Origin: Deltaproteobacteria bacterium
GTDB taxonomy: Bacteria > Myxococcota_A > UBA796 > UBA2385
Assembly (NCBI GenBank): GCA_018401435.1
Contig: JAGYJW010000015.1
Location: 1-64,000, forward strand
Direction of reading: 5' to 3'
Length of the DNA stretch: 64,000 nucleotides
Part shown: positions 19,127-27,939 of the stretch, one piece after another
Layout: every line of letters starts with the position of its first letter
How positions within the stretch are numbered: position 1 is the stretch's first letter
Program-made: the position numbers and the translations under genes
The notes under the pieces: generated by a model
The model's input: only the letters and a program-made list of their open reading frames with translations
The model's database searches: none
What the model was told of the DNA's origin: nothing

Positions 19127-19945
19127 TCAGACCCGGGCGCCCGGCAGGCCCAGATCGCTGGGACGGGGCACCGATACGGCATTTTCGGGGTCGAGGTAGC
19201 TGTTGAGCTTCAGCTCGACGGTGCGGGGCATATCGCCCTGGGCCAGCAGCACGAAGCCCTCCAGCACCAGGTAGTTGCGGAAGCGGGTGAAGCGCTCGCG
19301 CTGCAGGGTCTTGTCGGCCGCAGGCTGGAAGATCAGCCGCGCCGCCAGCACCCCGTACAGGGTGGTGAGCAGGGCCAGGGCCAGGCCCGCCCCCAAGGCG
19401 CCCGCGTCGCTGGTCAGGCCGTCCAGCATGATGATCAGGCCCACCAGGGTGCCCACCATGCCAAATGCCGGCGCGGTGGCAGCCATATTGCGCAGGATCG
19501 GCACCTGCTCGGTGCTGCGGAAATACTCGCTCTCGACGTGGTTCTGGAGGAGATCCCGCACATCTTCGGGCTTCCAGCCATCCACCACCAGCTTCAGCCC
19601 CTCCCGCAGCAGGTGGTCGTGGGCCTCGCCCGTGTCCAGGCGGCTCTCCAGGGCGAGGATGCCCTCCTTCTTGACGATGCGGGCCCATTCGACCACCCGG
19701 CGGGTGTCGCTGTGCAGGATCTCCCGATCGACGCGCGATCGGCTGAACATGCGCCCGATGTCGCGCAAGGCCGTCATCACCGACTCGGGCTGGTAGCTGA
19801 TGAAGGAGTTGGCCAGCGTGCCACCCAGCACCAGCAGCACCGACGGCAGGTTGAAGAAGACCGCCACATGGTCGGTTGCGAGCAGGATCGAGGCCGCGAA
19901 GAGGCCCACACCGACCAGCAAACCGATGATGGTGGCGCGAGACAT
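19127..19945 (-). CDS. MotA-type stator protein
   Basis: 272 residues with ATG behind GAGG. Four hydrophobic segments are visible: about 5-25 and 30-50, then about 152-175 (A-P-A-F-G-M-V-G-T-L-V-G-L-I-I-M-L) and 185-205 (L-A-L-A-L-L-T-T-L-Y-G-V). The P-x-F-G-x-x-G-T-x-x-G pattern is the MotA/PomA signature. A cytoplasmic loop carries charged residues (about 70-150). With MotB it would form a proton or sodium channel that powers rotation or gliding. This gene starts the minus-strand cluster that continues through the MotB-type protein and the phosphatase. Confidence 0.9.
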   Translation of the reverse strand: MSRATIIGLLVGVGLFAASILLATDHVAVFFNLPSVLLVLGGTLANSFISYQPESVMTALRDIGRMFSRSRVDREILHSDTRRVVEWARIVKKEGILALESRLDTGEAHDHLLREGLKLVVDGWKPEDVRDLLQNHVESEYFRSTEQVPILRNMAATAPAFGMVGTLVGLIIMLDGLTSDAGALGAGLALALLTTLYGVLAARLIFQPAADKTLQRERFTRFRNYLVLEGFVLLAQGDMPRTVELKLNSYLDPENAVSVPRPSDLGLPGARV

Positions 19946-20064
19946 GGGCGACCTCTGGGGGCAACAGCCGCTGAGTCTCGCACGCAGGCGCCCGGCGCGC
20001 CAGGGCCCCGGCCCGCGGGCTATCGGGGCTGCCCCCCGCGTCCCGAGGCGCCGCTGAGCCCCTC

Positions 20065-21144
20065 CTGCCGCTGGCCCTGCTTGCCGCCGCCCTGGCCACG
20101 CCGGCCCCGGCGGAGGCCGCCGATCCTCCGCCGACCCCCGATCGGCCCCCTCGGCGCTGGCGCATCCTGCCGCTGCCCACGGTGGATCTGCAGCCCGAGA
20201 CGGGCCTGTCGGGGGGCGCGGTGGTGCTGACCACGGCCCAGCCCTTCGCCAACGCCCGCCCCAGCGCCCTGGAGGTCGAGGGCACCCTCACCACGAAGCG
20301 CCAGGCCCTCTTTGAGACGGACCTGCAGCTCTTTGGGCCACAGGACTTCATTCTCGTCCAGGCCTCCTTCGATTTGCTGCGCTTTCCCGAGTCCATCTGG
20401 GCTGCGGGTCCCGACAGCCCGGCCGACAGCGAGGAGCCCTATTCGGCCGACCGCATCGAGCTGGCCCTGGACCTGCTCTATCGGCCCTGGGCCAGCCTCT
20501 TTGTCGGGCCCAGCTGGCGATCCCAGCGCCTGTTCCACGTGGAAGCCACCCCCGGCGGGCTGCTGGACCGCGGGGCGCTGACCGGGGCGGCCGGGGGGCG
20601 GTCTCGGGGCCTGGGCCCGGCGGTCGTCTGGGACGACCGGGCCCGCCCCCTCACACCGGCGGCGGGCGAGGCCTATGGGGCCCTGCGCGCCCAGGCCTTT
20701 GGTCCCGCCCTGGGCAGCGACTTCACCTTCACCCGCCTGGAGCTGGACGCCCGGCGCTACCTGGGCCTGGGGCGCGGGCTGGTGGCGCTGCAGGCCTATG
20801 GGCTGCTGCATGGCGGTGATCCGCCCTTTCGCATGCTCAGCCTGCTGGGTGGGGAGTCCCTGATGCGGGGCACCTACCGGGGGCGCTTTCGCGATCGGCA
20901 GCTGCTGGCCGCCCAGGTCGAGCTGCGCCAGCCCTTGTTCTGGCGGCTCTCGGCGGTGGCCTTTGTGGGCGGCGGCACCGTGGCCCCCGCCCTGGCGGAG
21001 CTGCGCCTGGCCACCCTCAAGCCCAGCCTGGGGGCGGGCCTGCGGCTGCGGGTGGACGATGACGCGGGCACCAACCTGCGTCTGGACATCGCGCGGGGGC
21101 CAGAATCCTTCGGCTTCTACCTTGGCTTTGGCGAAGCGTTCTAA
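20065..21144 (+). CDS. Omp85/TamA-like outer membrane barrel (start codon unclear)
   Basis: About 360 residues. A signal peptide is readable (L-P-L-A-L-L-A-A-A-L-A-T-P-A-P-A-E-A), then a predicted beta barrel with R-G-T-Y-R-G-R-F-R-D-R near residue 270, like the conserved R-G-x-x-x-G-x-x-R-D of BamA/TamA-type surface antigens. The last residue is F, as in outer membrane proteins. No POTRA domains are present, so the N-terminal part is much shorter than in BamA. No ATG, GTG or TTG lies in frame between the last stop (19972) and the GTG at 20182, which is after the signal peptide. CTG at 20065 is the best available start, or a base is wrong here. Confidence 0.65.
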   Translation: MPLALLAAALATPAPAEAADPPPTPDRPPRRWRILPLPTVDLQPETGLSGGAVVLTTAQPFANARPSALEVEGTLTTKRQALFETDLQLFGPQDFILVQASFDLLRFPESIWAAGPDSPADSEEPYSADRIELALDLLYRPWASLFVGPSWRSQRLFHVEATPGGLLDRGALTGAAGGRSRGLGPAVVWDDRARPLTPAAGEAYGALRAQAFGPALGSDFTFTRLELDARRYLGLGRGLVALQAYGLLHGGDPPFRMLSLLGGESLMRGTYRGRFRDRQLLAAQVELRQPLFWRLSAVAFVGGGTVAPALAELRLATLKPSLGAGLRLRVDDDAGTNLRLDIARGPESFGFYLGFGEAF

Positions 21145-21153
21145 GTCCGGGCC

Positions 21154-22632
21154 TCAACGCGACAGGGCGGCAGCCCCCAAGGCGTGTGCCTCGTCGAGGT
21201 GGTCGTAGAGGGCGTCATTCCCGCCCTCCAGCGACTGCTCGAAGTCCCGGATGGCGCCGAGGTTGGTGAAGGGCGCGGCCTCGGCCTCGGCAAAAGGCGC
21301 GACCAGGTCGTGGTAGGCGGCCATGCGCGCCCGCACCGTGTCCACGTCCAGGCTGGTGGCCATGTGTTCGGCCAGCAGCGCGTCGTATCGGGCAGCATAG
21401 ATCGGGTCGTCCAGCAGGCGCCGAATCAGCGGCCAGCCGGACCCGACCTCGTCGCGCGACACCGACAGGGCGGGGCGGGTGCCGTCGTGGCGCCAGGACT
21501 CGTTGAAGTCCCAGGCCACCCACACCAGGCGGCCCTCCTGGGCCGGGTCGCCATAGAGATAGTAGTTGTGGGTCATCTGGCCGTAGTTGTCCCAGTTGCC
21601 GATCAGGGCGTCCAGGGCCAGCCAGGACAAGAAGTCCTCGACATCCATGCGGGCCTCCAGCGCGGCGCGCCAGGTGGCGGCGTCCATGCTGCGATCGGCC
21701 AGGATCTCCACCAGCTCTTGCACATCGCTGTGGTCCGCCCCGTCGCCATCGGCCTCGAAGGCCGCCTGCAGGTTGGCCAGGTTGGCGTCGGCCAGGGTCG
21801 CGGCGTCCCCATCGGCCTTGTAGAGGTTGCCCGAGTCGTCCCCAAACCAGGAGTCCAACATTTCTCCCGAGGGATCCTCGAAGATGTTGTAGAGGCCCCA
21901 GTATTCGGGCCCGTCGCCGCTGTCGGCCCAGACCTCGACAAAGCCACCCTTGGCCGCCGGCAGCCCGGCATCGCGCAGCGTGTCCGACATCAGCTTGTCC
22001 CGAATCAAGGAGCCGTCCAGGTAGGTGTTGGACAGCTTCAGCTCTTGAAAGCCGTGGAAGCGCTGGTCGTCGATCTCGGGGTAGTCCTCTTCGAATTTGT
22101 CGAAGTGCAGGCGGAAGTGCAGGCGGAAGGGCAGCTTCATGCTGCCCTCCCCCCAGGCGCGGGACAAGGAGCTGTTGCCCTTGTAGCGGAGGCCCACATA
22201 GGGCCAGCTCTGGCCGTTGAAAGAGACGGTCACGGGCACATAGAGGGGGTCCTCGTCGGCGCCCACGCCGCCTTCCTCGGGGGCCGCCACCGCCGCCCGG
22301 TCCACCGCCGCCGCCGCCGCCGCCGCCGCTGCCCGCCCGCCCAGCAGCGCCTCGAGGTCGGCCAGCTGAGCCTCGCGGTCGGCCGGGCAGAAGACGATGT
22401 CCAGCCGCATCACCCGGCTGTCGTCAAAGACCCGGTCGTAGTTGCCATCGGTGCCCTTGGCGTGGCTGGCCTCGGTCCAGCCCACCGCCAGCTGCTCGCC
22501 GCAGGCCTCGCTGCCGTCGCTGCCGTCGCTGCCGTCGGCGCTGCCGCTGCCTCCGTCGTCATCGGCATCGCCAGCCCCCGTGGCGGCGCAGGCGGTCAAG
22601 AAGGCGAAGCTGAGCAGGGTGGGCAGGCGCAT
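21154..22632 (-). CDS. CotH-kinase-family lipoprotein
   Basis: 492 residues from ATG behind GGAGA. The lipoprotein signal (L-L-S-F-A-F-L-T-A-C) is followed by a Gly/Ser/Asp linker. The CotH fold shows V-G-L-R-Y-K-G-N-S-S, the W-D-F-N-E-S-W strand and N-W-D-N-Y-G-Q-M-T-H-N-Y-Y-L-Y, where CotH proteins place their metal and catalytic residues. CotH proteins are atypical kinases that phosphorylate partner proteins, as in spore coats and cellulosome-type systems; the target here is unknown. A GCC/CCG run at 22305-22328 encodes an alanine tract. It lies 29 nt after the dipeptidase gene on the same strand. Confidence 0.8.
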   Translation of the reverse strand: MRLPTLLSFAFLTACAATGAGDADDDGGSGSADGSDGSDGSEACGEQLAVGWTEASHAKGTDGNYDRVFDDSRVMRLDIVFCPADREAQLADLEALLGGRAAAAAAAAAVDRAAVAAPEEGGVGADEDPLYVPVTVSFNGQSWPYVGLRYKGNSSLSRAWGEGSMKLPFRLHFRLHFDKFEEDYPEIDDQRFHGFQELKLSNTYLDGSLIRDKLMSDTLRDAGLPAAKGGFVEVWADSGDGPEYWGLYNIFEDPSGEMLDSWFGDDSGNLYKADGDAATLADANLANLQAAFEADGDGADHSDVQELVEILADRSMDAATWRAALEARMDVEDFLSWLALDALIGNWDNYGQMTHNYYLYGDPAQEGRLVWVAWDFNESWRHDGTRPALSVSRDEVGSGWPLIRRLLDDPIYAARYDALLAEHMATSLDVDTVRARMAAYHDLVAPFAEAEAAPFTNLGAIRDFEQSLEGGNDALYDHLDEAHALGAAALSR

Positions 22633-22661
22633 GGCGTCTCCGGGGTGGAATACCCCTCCCT

Positions 22662-24002
22662 TCACCGGAGCGGGCCCCCGGCGCCGTTGCGCTCGGGTGT
22701 GCCTGTGTAAGGCATTGTATGTGCAGATACGGCCCGGGCCCGCTCCCATATCCGCAGGAACTGCTCGGCGGAGTATTGCATCGGGGCCAGATCCGTCCCT
22801 TGCTGCGCCAGGCGGGCCCAATGTTGGGGCAGCAGCCCGGGGTGGGCCAGCCCATAGCGGTCGAAGTCCCCGGCGTCCGGGGGGAATGGCTCGCAATGGC
22901 CCGGGCCCGTCTTGGGTTGGCTGTGTACCGTCCAGCCATTCCAATCCGAGGCCCAACCCGTGGCCAGGGCCACCTGCTGGTCCGGGTCGAGGCCGCCGGG
23001 ACCCAGGGCATCGGCCCCGAAGATGTCGGCGACCCGGGCAACCAGCAGCGCCTGCAGGGCCTGGTGGTGCAGCTGGAAGCTGTCCAGGGTGCTGGGGCAG
23101 AGGTCGGCCGGAATGGGGCGGGTGGGCGCCACCGGGTTGAGCACGCCGCCGTTGAGGATCAGGTTGAAGGATCCGCCCTGGCGGTAGATCTCGACCACCT
23201 GGTCGTCGGGAAGGGCCCGCTCGTCTCGGGTGAGGCTGGCGAGCTTGCCATGGGTGACCACCGGCGGCATGCCCCGCGCCGCGGTGATCTCCAGGGTCTC
23301 GGCAACCGACTGGGGCGACATATGGGTGAGGTCCACCAGGATGCCCGCATCGCCGAGCTCGGCCACCGCGGCCCGGCCCCGCTCGGTCAGGCCCCGAGAC
23401 GCGCCCGCCGTGCGCTTCTTGGCCCCCGCCCGGTTCAGGCGCGGCCCCAGCCAGCCCGGGTTGATGGCGGCGCCGCCCAGCTCGTCGTCCTGCAGGTGGA
23501 TGAGGGTGATCAGCGCCACCCCCTGATCGGCCCAGAAGCGGGCGTCTTCAGGACCCGACAGCAGCAGCTTGCCGCCTTCGATGCTGTGCACCAGCACCAT
23601 CTTGTCGGTGGTGCTCAGCAGCTCCCGGGCCTGCTCCGGCGACTTGGCCAGGGCGTAGTGATCGGGGTTGTCCGCCACGAATTCCTGGATGAAGGCGAGC
23701 TGCTCGAGGATCAGCCGGCGGGCCTGGTCGGGATTTCGGGCCCGCTCGGCCGCGATGGCCGCCGTCAGGAAGATGCGCACCCCCGACGCCCGCAAGGCGG
23801 GCTCGGAGACCGTCTGCCGCAGGGTGTGGTCCCAGGTGGGGTCGGGCTCCCGGTCGGTCAGCCCGCGGCCGTAGATGGGCCAGGCGAGGTGCATCGCGAG
23901 GTGGCCCTGCCAGTCCACCTGCCCGAGCACCGGCGCCGGCGGATCCTGCGCCCGCGCCGCCAGGGAGCCCAGCAAGGCGAAGGCGGCAAGAGATGGCGGC
24001 AT
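22662..24002 (-). CDS. Membrane dipeptidase (M19, renal dipeptidase family)
   Basis: 446 residues from ATG at 24002 behind CGGAG; a further ATG at 24032 lacks a ribosome site but is possible. A signal peptide (L-A-A-F-A-L-L-G-S-L-A-A-R-A) exports it. M19 features follow: D-W-Q-G-H-L-A-M-H with metal-binding H-x-x-x-H, V-L-V-H-S-I-E-G-G with its metal Glu, I-L-V-D-L-T-H-M-S and V-V-T-H-G-K. These zinc enzymes cleave dipeptides or related amides in the periplasm. The conserved motifs appear complete. It precedes the CotH-like gene in the same operon. Confidence 0.87.
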   Translation of the reverse strand: MPPSLAAFALLGSLAARAQDPPAPVLGQVDWQGHLAMHLAWPIYGRGLTDREPDPTWDHTLRQTVSEPALRASGVRIFLTAAIAAERARNPDQARRLILEQLAFIQEFVADNPDHYALAKSPEQARELLSTTDKMVLVHSIEGGKLLLSGPEDARFWADQGVALITLIHLQDDELGGAAINPGWLGPRLNRAGAKKRTAGASRGLTERGRAAVAELGDAGILVDLTHMSPQSVAETLEITAARGMPPVVTHGKLASLTRDERALPDDQVVEIYRQGGSFNLILNGGVLNPVAPTRPIPADLCPSTLDSFQLHHQALQALLVARVADIFGADALGPGGLDPDQQVALATGWASDWNGWTVHSQPKTGPGHCEPFPPDAGDFDRYGLAHPGLLPQHWARLAQQGTDLAPMQYSAEQFLRIWERARAVSAHTMPYTGTPERNGAGGPLR

Positions 24003-24080
24003 CCGGGCTCCGAGCGGGCGGGGGCGCCCCATGACAAAGCGGGACTTGTGGCGGCCTCGGCGCCTCCCTATGGTCCAGCG

Positions 24081-25428
24081 ATGAGCCTCACCACCCGCAC
24101 CCTCGCCCTGCTGCTGGCCTTCGGCTGCCGGCCCCCGCCCCGCCGGGGACCCAGGCAGACGCGGGCAACCTGACGGGGACCGACGGCGCAGGCGGCAGCG
24201 ACGGGGCGGTGGCGCGGATGGCACCGACGGCGCCGATGGTACCGATGGCACCGATGGCACCGATGGCACCGATGGCACCGATGGCACCGATGGCGACAGC
24301 GGCGATCTGCCGGATTCGCCCCGGGCCGGGGCCCGCGGCTTATTGGTCGCCCAATCCTGGGACGAGCGCAGCCTGCCCACCGACAGCGGCGTCGGACAGT
24401 ACCGATTCATCGTGCTTCAAGAGTCCATGTACTCCCTCCTGCCCGAATACCGGGCGGCCAACCCCGACGCCCGCTTTCTGGCCTACCAGAAGGTGGGCGG
24501 CATGCGGGCAGACGGCGACGACCACCCCTCCACTGGCGTCCAGACGGGCGAGGCCGATTCCGAAGAGTCGTGGTTTCTGCATGATGCAGAGGGCAACCGG
24601 CTGGAATATTGCGATTATGCAGGGGTGATGGCCGCCAATATCGGTGAGGCCGCCTACCAGGCCCGCTGGCTGGCCAATGTAACAGAGCGCCTCGCCAGAG
24701 ACGGCTTTGACGGCGTGATGATGGACGACGTCAACACCTTCCCCGGCCACTGCCTGGGCAGCCGGGGCACCCCCCTGGCCGAGTATGCGACCGACGAAGC
24801 CTATGGCGACGCGGTGGTGGCCTTCATGACCGCGGTGGGCCCCGAGCTGATGGACGAGGGCTTCATCGTGGCGCCCAATATCGCCATGAACCCCTGGAAT
24901 GACACCATGCTGGCCCAGTCCGTGGCCATGCTGCCCTCCATCACCCACTGGAACCGCGAATACTGGATGCGCTGGGACGACTCCGAGAACTTCCGCGGCG
25001 CCAACTGGCAGGCCACCCTGCAGACGATGATCCTCGCCCAAGACGCGGGGCGCGGCTACCTCGGCCTGACCTATGGCCCCGGGGTCGAGGGCGCGGGTGC
25101 CGGCCAGGTCTATGGCCGGGCCTCCTGGCTGCTGGCCTGGGACGGCCTCTCCGATTCGGCATGGGGCTACAAGGCCGGGTTGGACGACCCCTTTGGGCCA
25201 GACTGGGGCCCGGATATCGGCCTGCCAGACGGGCCGGCCGTGGCGGTGGGCGGGGGCTGGATGCGGGCCTACACCGGGGGGGTCGTGCTGATCAACCCCA
25301 GCGAGACCGACGACCTCGTCTTTGTTCTGGATGAGGCATGCCTGGATGCCGAAGGAGCCGAGACCGACCGGGTCACCCTGGATCGCGGACAGGCCGCGGT
25401 GCTTCGCAGCCTGGATAGCAGCGGCTGA
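24081..25428 (+). CDS. GHL15/GH114-like TIM-barrel lipoprotein, frameshifted near its 5' end
   Basis: The body (24343-25428, about 361 residues) is a TIM-barrel hydrolase-like domain with D-G-F-D-G-V-M-M-D-D-V-N, as in GHL15 and related GH114-type families, followed by I-V-A-P-N-I and a small beta domain. The likely N-terminus starts at ATG 24081 with the lipobox L-L-L-A-F-G-C, but in another frame. Two shifts separate them: one near the C/G runs at 24130-24155, one near 24205-24215. Each is consistent with one missing base. Repaired, the protein reads lipobox, Asp/Thr/Gly linker, then barrel. A TTG at 24343 is unlikely to be the true start. Confidence 0.65.
24241..24294 (+). repeat. Six tandem 9-nt units (ACCGATGGC) encoding a TDG linker
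   Basis: Exactly six copies of a 9-base unit in a row encode Thr-Asp-Gly repeats between the lipobox and the enzyme domain of the damaged lipoprotein. Such units can change copy number by slippage and would vary the distance between membrane anchor and enzyme. Confidence 0.9.
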
Positions 25429-25437
25429 ATCGCCGAG

Positions 25438-26400
25438 TCACCACACCTTGTTGCGGTAATCCAAGACCCGCTCGAAGGCCTGGCTCAGCAGCTCGCTGGT
25501 GAAGAGCCAGCGCATGGGCCAGGCCGGGGAGTGGCAGTCCGCCGGACCCCGTTGCCCGCTCAGCACCTCCTCCAAGGCATCGGCGCAGCGGTCGGAGAGC
25601 ACGTCGATGAACTGCTGGCCCAGGACCGCGTTGGCCTTGGAGGGAGCCCCCGAGTAGGTCTCCTCCTCGTAGAACTTGAGCTTGAGTTTGAAACCCCGCA
25701 GCAGCTCTTTGACCGTGGGGCGGCTGCCGACCGCCAGGGGAGCCTGCCCTTCGCGGGCCAGCTTGCGATCCAGCGTATTGGGTCCCAACTCTGCATAGAC
25801 GCCGTCCACATGGGCGCCGAGCAGCTGCAGCATGATGGAGGTCTCGATGACCCCCCCATGGGCGTCGCCCTCCAGGTCCACGCGCTCCACGCCGTCGATG
25901 TGCTCCAGCACGCTGGTCAGGTCGGAGCTGCCCCCGGTGAGGTGGCTCATCAGCAGCGAGAAGACGCTGACCATCTCGCCGCCGTAGCGGCGGTTCACCC
26001 GGGCGGCGGCACGCTCCACGCTGACGAAGTGCCGGGGCCCCCCATGAAAGCCCCCCACCCAGATGCGGCGAAAGCCCTGGGCGCACAAGCTGCGCCCGAG
26101 GTCTTCAAAGACCCGGGTGATGGTGGACTGGCGGAACTTCAGCGAGCCCACATGGGGCAGCACATCGGCCGCCACATAGATCGGGGGCAGCCCCAAGAAG
26201 ATCAGGTCGGGGTGCCGATCCATCAGCTTGTGAAAGGTGGCCTGGGTGAGCCCCTCCGCCTCGCAGATATCGGTGAGGGTGGGCAGGTGGGGCCCATGTA
26301 CCTCCAGCGGAGAGGAGCTGACATAGACGATGGTGCGATCCCGCGGGAGGGCGTCGATGGCCCGGCCGGTCAGGTGCTTCCATTCCAGAATCTCGCCCAC
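25438..26400 (-). CDS. Creatininase-family amidohydrolase
   Basis: About 320 residues from GTG at 26400, which has GGAG upstream; a TTG at 26418 overlapping the CapA-like stop is an alternative. Creatininase motifs are visible but altered: P-L-E-V-H-G-P-H-L-P near residue 35 (usual E-x-H-G-x-H-L-P), G-G-F-H-G-G near 115 (usual N-G-H-G-G-N) and D-A-H-G-G-V-I-E-T-S near 180 (usual H-A-G-E-x-E-T-S). The family includes creatininase, F420 and mycofactocin pathway enzymes that hydrolyse cyclic or peptide amides. The metal ligands appear retained. The substrate is unknown. It is downstream of the CapA-like gene and likely co-transcribed. Confidence 0.83.
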   Translation of the reverse strand: MGEILEWKHLTGRAIDALPRDRTIVYVSSSPLEVHGPHLPTLTDICEAEGLTQATFHKLMDRHPDLIFLGLPPIYVAADVLPHVGSLKFRQSTITRVFEDLGRSLCAQGFRRIWVGGFHGGPRHFVSVERAAARVNRRYGGEMVSVFSLLMSHLTGGSSDLTSVLEHIDGVERVDLEGDAHGGVIETSIMLQLLGAHVDGVYAELGPNTLDRKLAREGQAPLAVGSRPTVKELLRGFKLKLKFYEEETYSGAPSKANAVLGQQFIDVLSDRCADALEEVLSGQRGPADCHSPAWPMRWLFTSELLSQAFERVLDYRNKVW

Positions 26401-26414
26401 ACGCGCTCCAGGGT

Positions 26415-27818
26415 TCAAGGCGCCTTCAGGCTGCCATCCTGCGCCACCTGCACCGCCGTCGCGCCAAAGTCTTCGGCGCTCAGTGTGCGCACCAGGTCGA
26501 TGGCCGCGCCCTCTTCGTCGCGCATGGGCACCCCCTCGCCGACCTGGCGGGTGGGCAGCACCTTGCCGGCGACAAAGCGGCCCTCGCGGTCCAGGGTGGC
26601 CTCCAGCACCGCGCCCAGGGCCAGGTTGCCCGACAGGTTGAATCGGCCATAGGTTGCAAAATTGCCCAGGGAGTAGGCCACCAGCCGGCCCTTGTAGACC
26701 TCCATGCCCCGCAACACATGGGGGCCGTGGCCGATGACCATATCGGCGCCGGCGTCGATGACCGCCCGGCTGAAGGCGCGCAGGTCGCCGCGGTTCTCGC
26801 CGTAGAAGCTCTCGCCGCCCACCGGCACGTGCAGGGCCTTGCTGCCCTCGGCGCCGCCGTGGAAGCTCACCAGCACCAGGTCGTGGTCCTGGTCCAGGGC
26901 GCGCACCAGGGCGGCCGCCTCTTCGAGATCATTGACGTAGTGAGAGTTCCGGCTGGTATGGAAGCCGATCAGGGCCACCTTGAGCCCATTCACCGTCATG
27001 GATGCGATGTCGCCCGGCCGGCCGGAGTGGGCGATGCCCACGGCGTCCAGGTTCTTCTCGGTCTCGACCCGGCAGGACTGGCCGAAGTCTTCGGCGTGGT
27101 TGTTGGCGGTGCTCACCACGTCGAAGCCGGCGGCCTTGTAGAGGTCGCGGTAGCGGCCCGGCGACCGGAAGGCATAGCAGCGGCCGGGGGGCTGGTCGGG
27201 CTTGCACTTGGTGGTGAGGCCCGAATCGCAGAGCGGCCCCTCCATATTGCCAAAGGTGAGGTCGGCGTCCTTCAGCCAGGGGGCGACATCGGCGAAGGTG
27301 GCGTCCACATCGGGGTTCAGGGCGCCATCGGGGAAGGTGGTGCCGATCATCAGGTCGCCCACGGCCCGCAGGCGCAGGGTGGTGCCCGCGGGCACATCGG
27401 AGCGGAAGGTCTTGGGAGCCGCCGCCCGACCCTTGGCCAGCAGCCCCGCCATGCCCAGGTTGTCGCGGGCCTGGGCCAGGTAGCTGTCCAGGCCCTCTCG
27501 GCCCGGATCCACCTTGGCCACGGCCTCCCAGGCGGTGACCACGCCCTCCCAGCTGCCCTTCAGCCAATGGGCCCAGCCCAGCTCCCACTGGCAGTCGGTG
27601 GCCACCGCGGCGCTGAGCGGACGGGCCACGCAGGCCTGAAAGGCGGGGATGGCGCGGTCGGGACGCTTGTCGGCCAGGGCCTGGCGCCCCTCGACCAGCA
27701 TCCGCTCGCTGTCGTGGAGGATGGGCTCGGGCGCCGGCGCCGGGTCTTGCGCTGCGGCGATCGGGCTGAAGAAGGCGACGAGAATTGCGAGCCGAAGCGG
27801 GAAGAATGAGGGGGCCAC
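26415..27818 (-). CDS. CapA-family protein (poly-gamma-glutamate synthesis type)
   Basis: 467 residues from GTG behind GGAG. A signal peptide (L-A-I-L-V-A-F-F-S-P-I-A-A-A-Q) is followed by ~100 residues of helical, TPR-like sequence. The metallophosphatase-like CapA domain then shows V-G-D-L-M-I-G-T, F-G-N-M-E-G-P, N-N-H-A-E-D, G-H-G-P-H-V-L-R-G and Y-S-L-G-N. CapA proteins act in capsule or polyglutamate export, though many homologues lack a proven role. The helical extension is unusual. It may act with the following creatininase-type enzyme on an envelope peptide or amide polymer. Confidence 0.9.
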   Translation of the reverse strand: MAPSFFPLRLAILVAFFSPIAAAQDPAPAPEPILHDSERMLVEGRQALADKRPDRAIPAFQACVARPLSAAVATDCQWELGWAHWLKGSWEGVVTAWEAVAKVDPGREGLDSYLAQARDNLGMAGLLAKGRAAAPKTFRSDVPAGTTLRLRAVGDLMIGTTFPDGALNPDVDATFADVAPWLKDADLTFGNMEGPLCDSGLTTKCKPDQPPGRCYAFRSPGRYRDLYKAAGFDVVSTANNHAEDFGQSCRVETEKNLDAVGIAHSGRPGDIASMTVNGLKVALIGFHTSRNSHYVNDLEEAAALVRALDQDHDLVLVSFHGGAEGSKALHVPVGGESFYGENRGDLRAFSRAVIDAGADMVIGHGPHVLRGMEVYKGRLVAYSLGNFATYGRFNLSGNLALGAVLEATLDREGRFVAGKVLPTRQVGEGVPMRDEEGAAIDLVRTLSAEDFGATAVQVAQDGSLKAP

Positions 27819-27939
27819 GGGCGCTCCAAGGTGCAGAATTGGGCGAACCGCCGCGCAGCCGCCATCGGTCGCAGCCCATAACCCTCAACATCGCGCCACC
27901 GGGGCCGCAGGGGTGTAGGATGAGCAGCAGGAGTACAGC

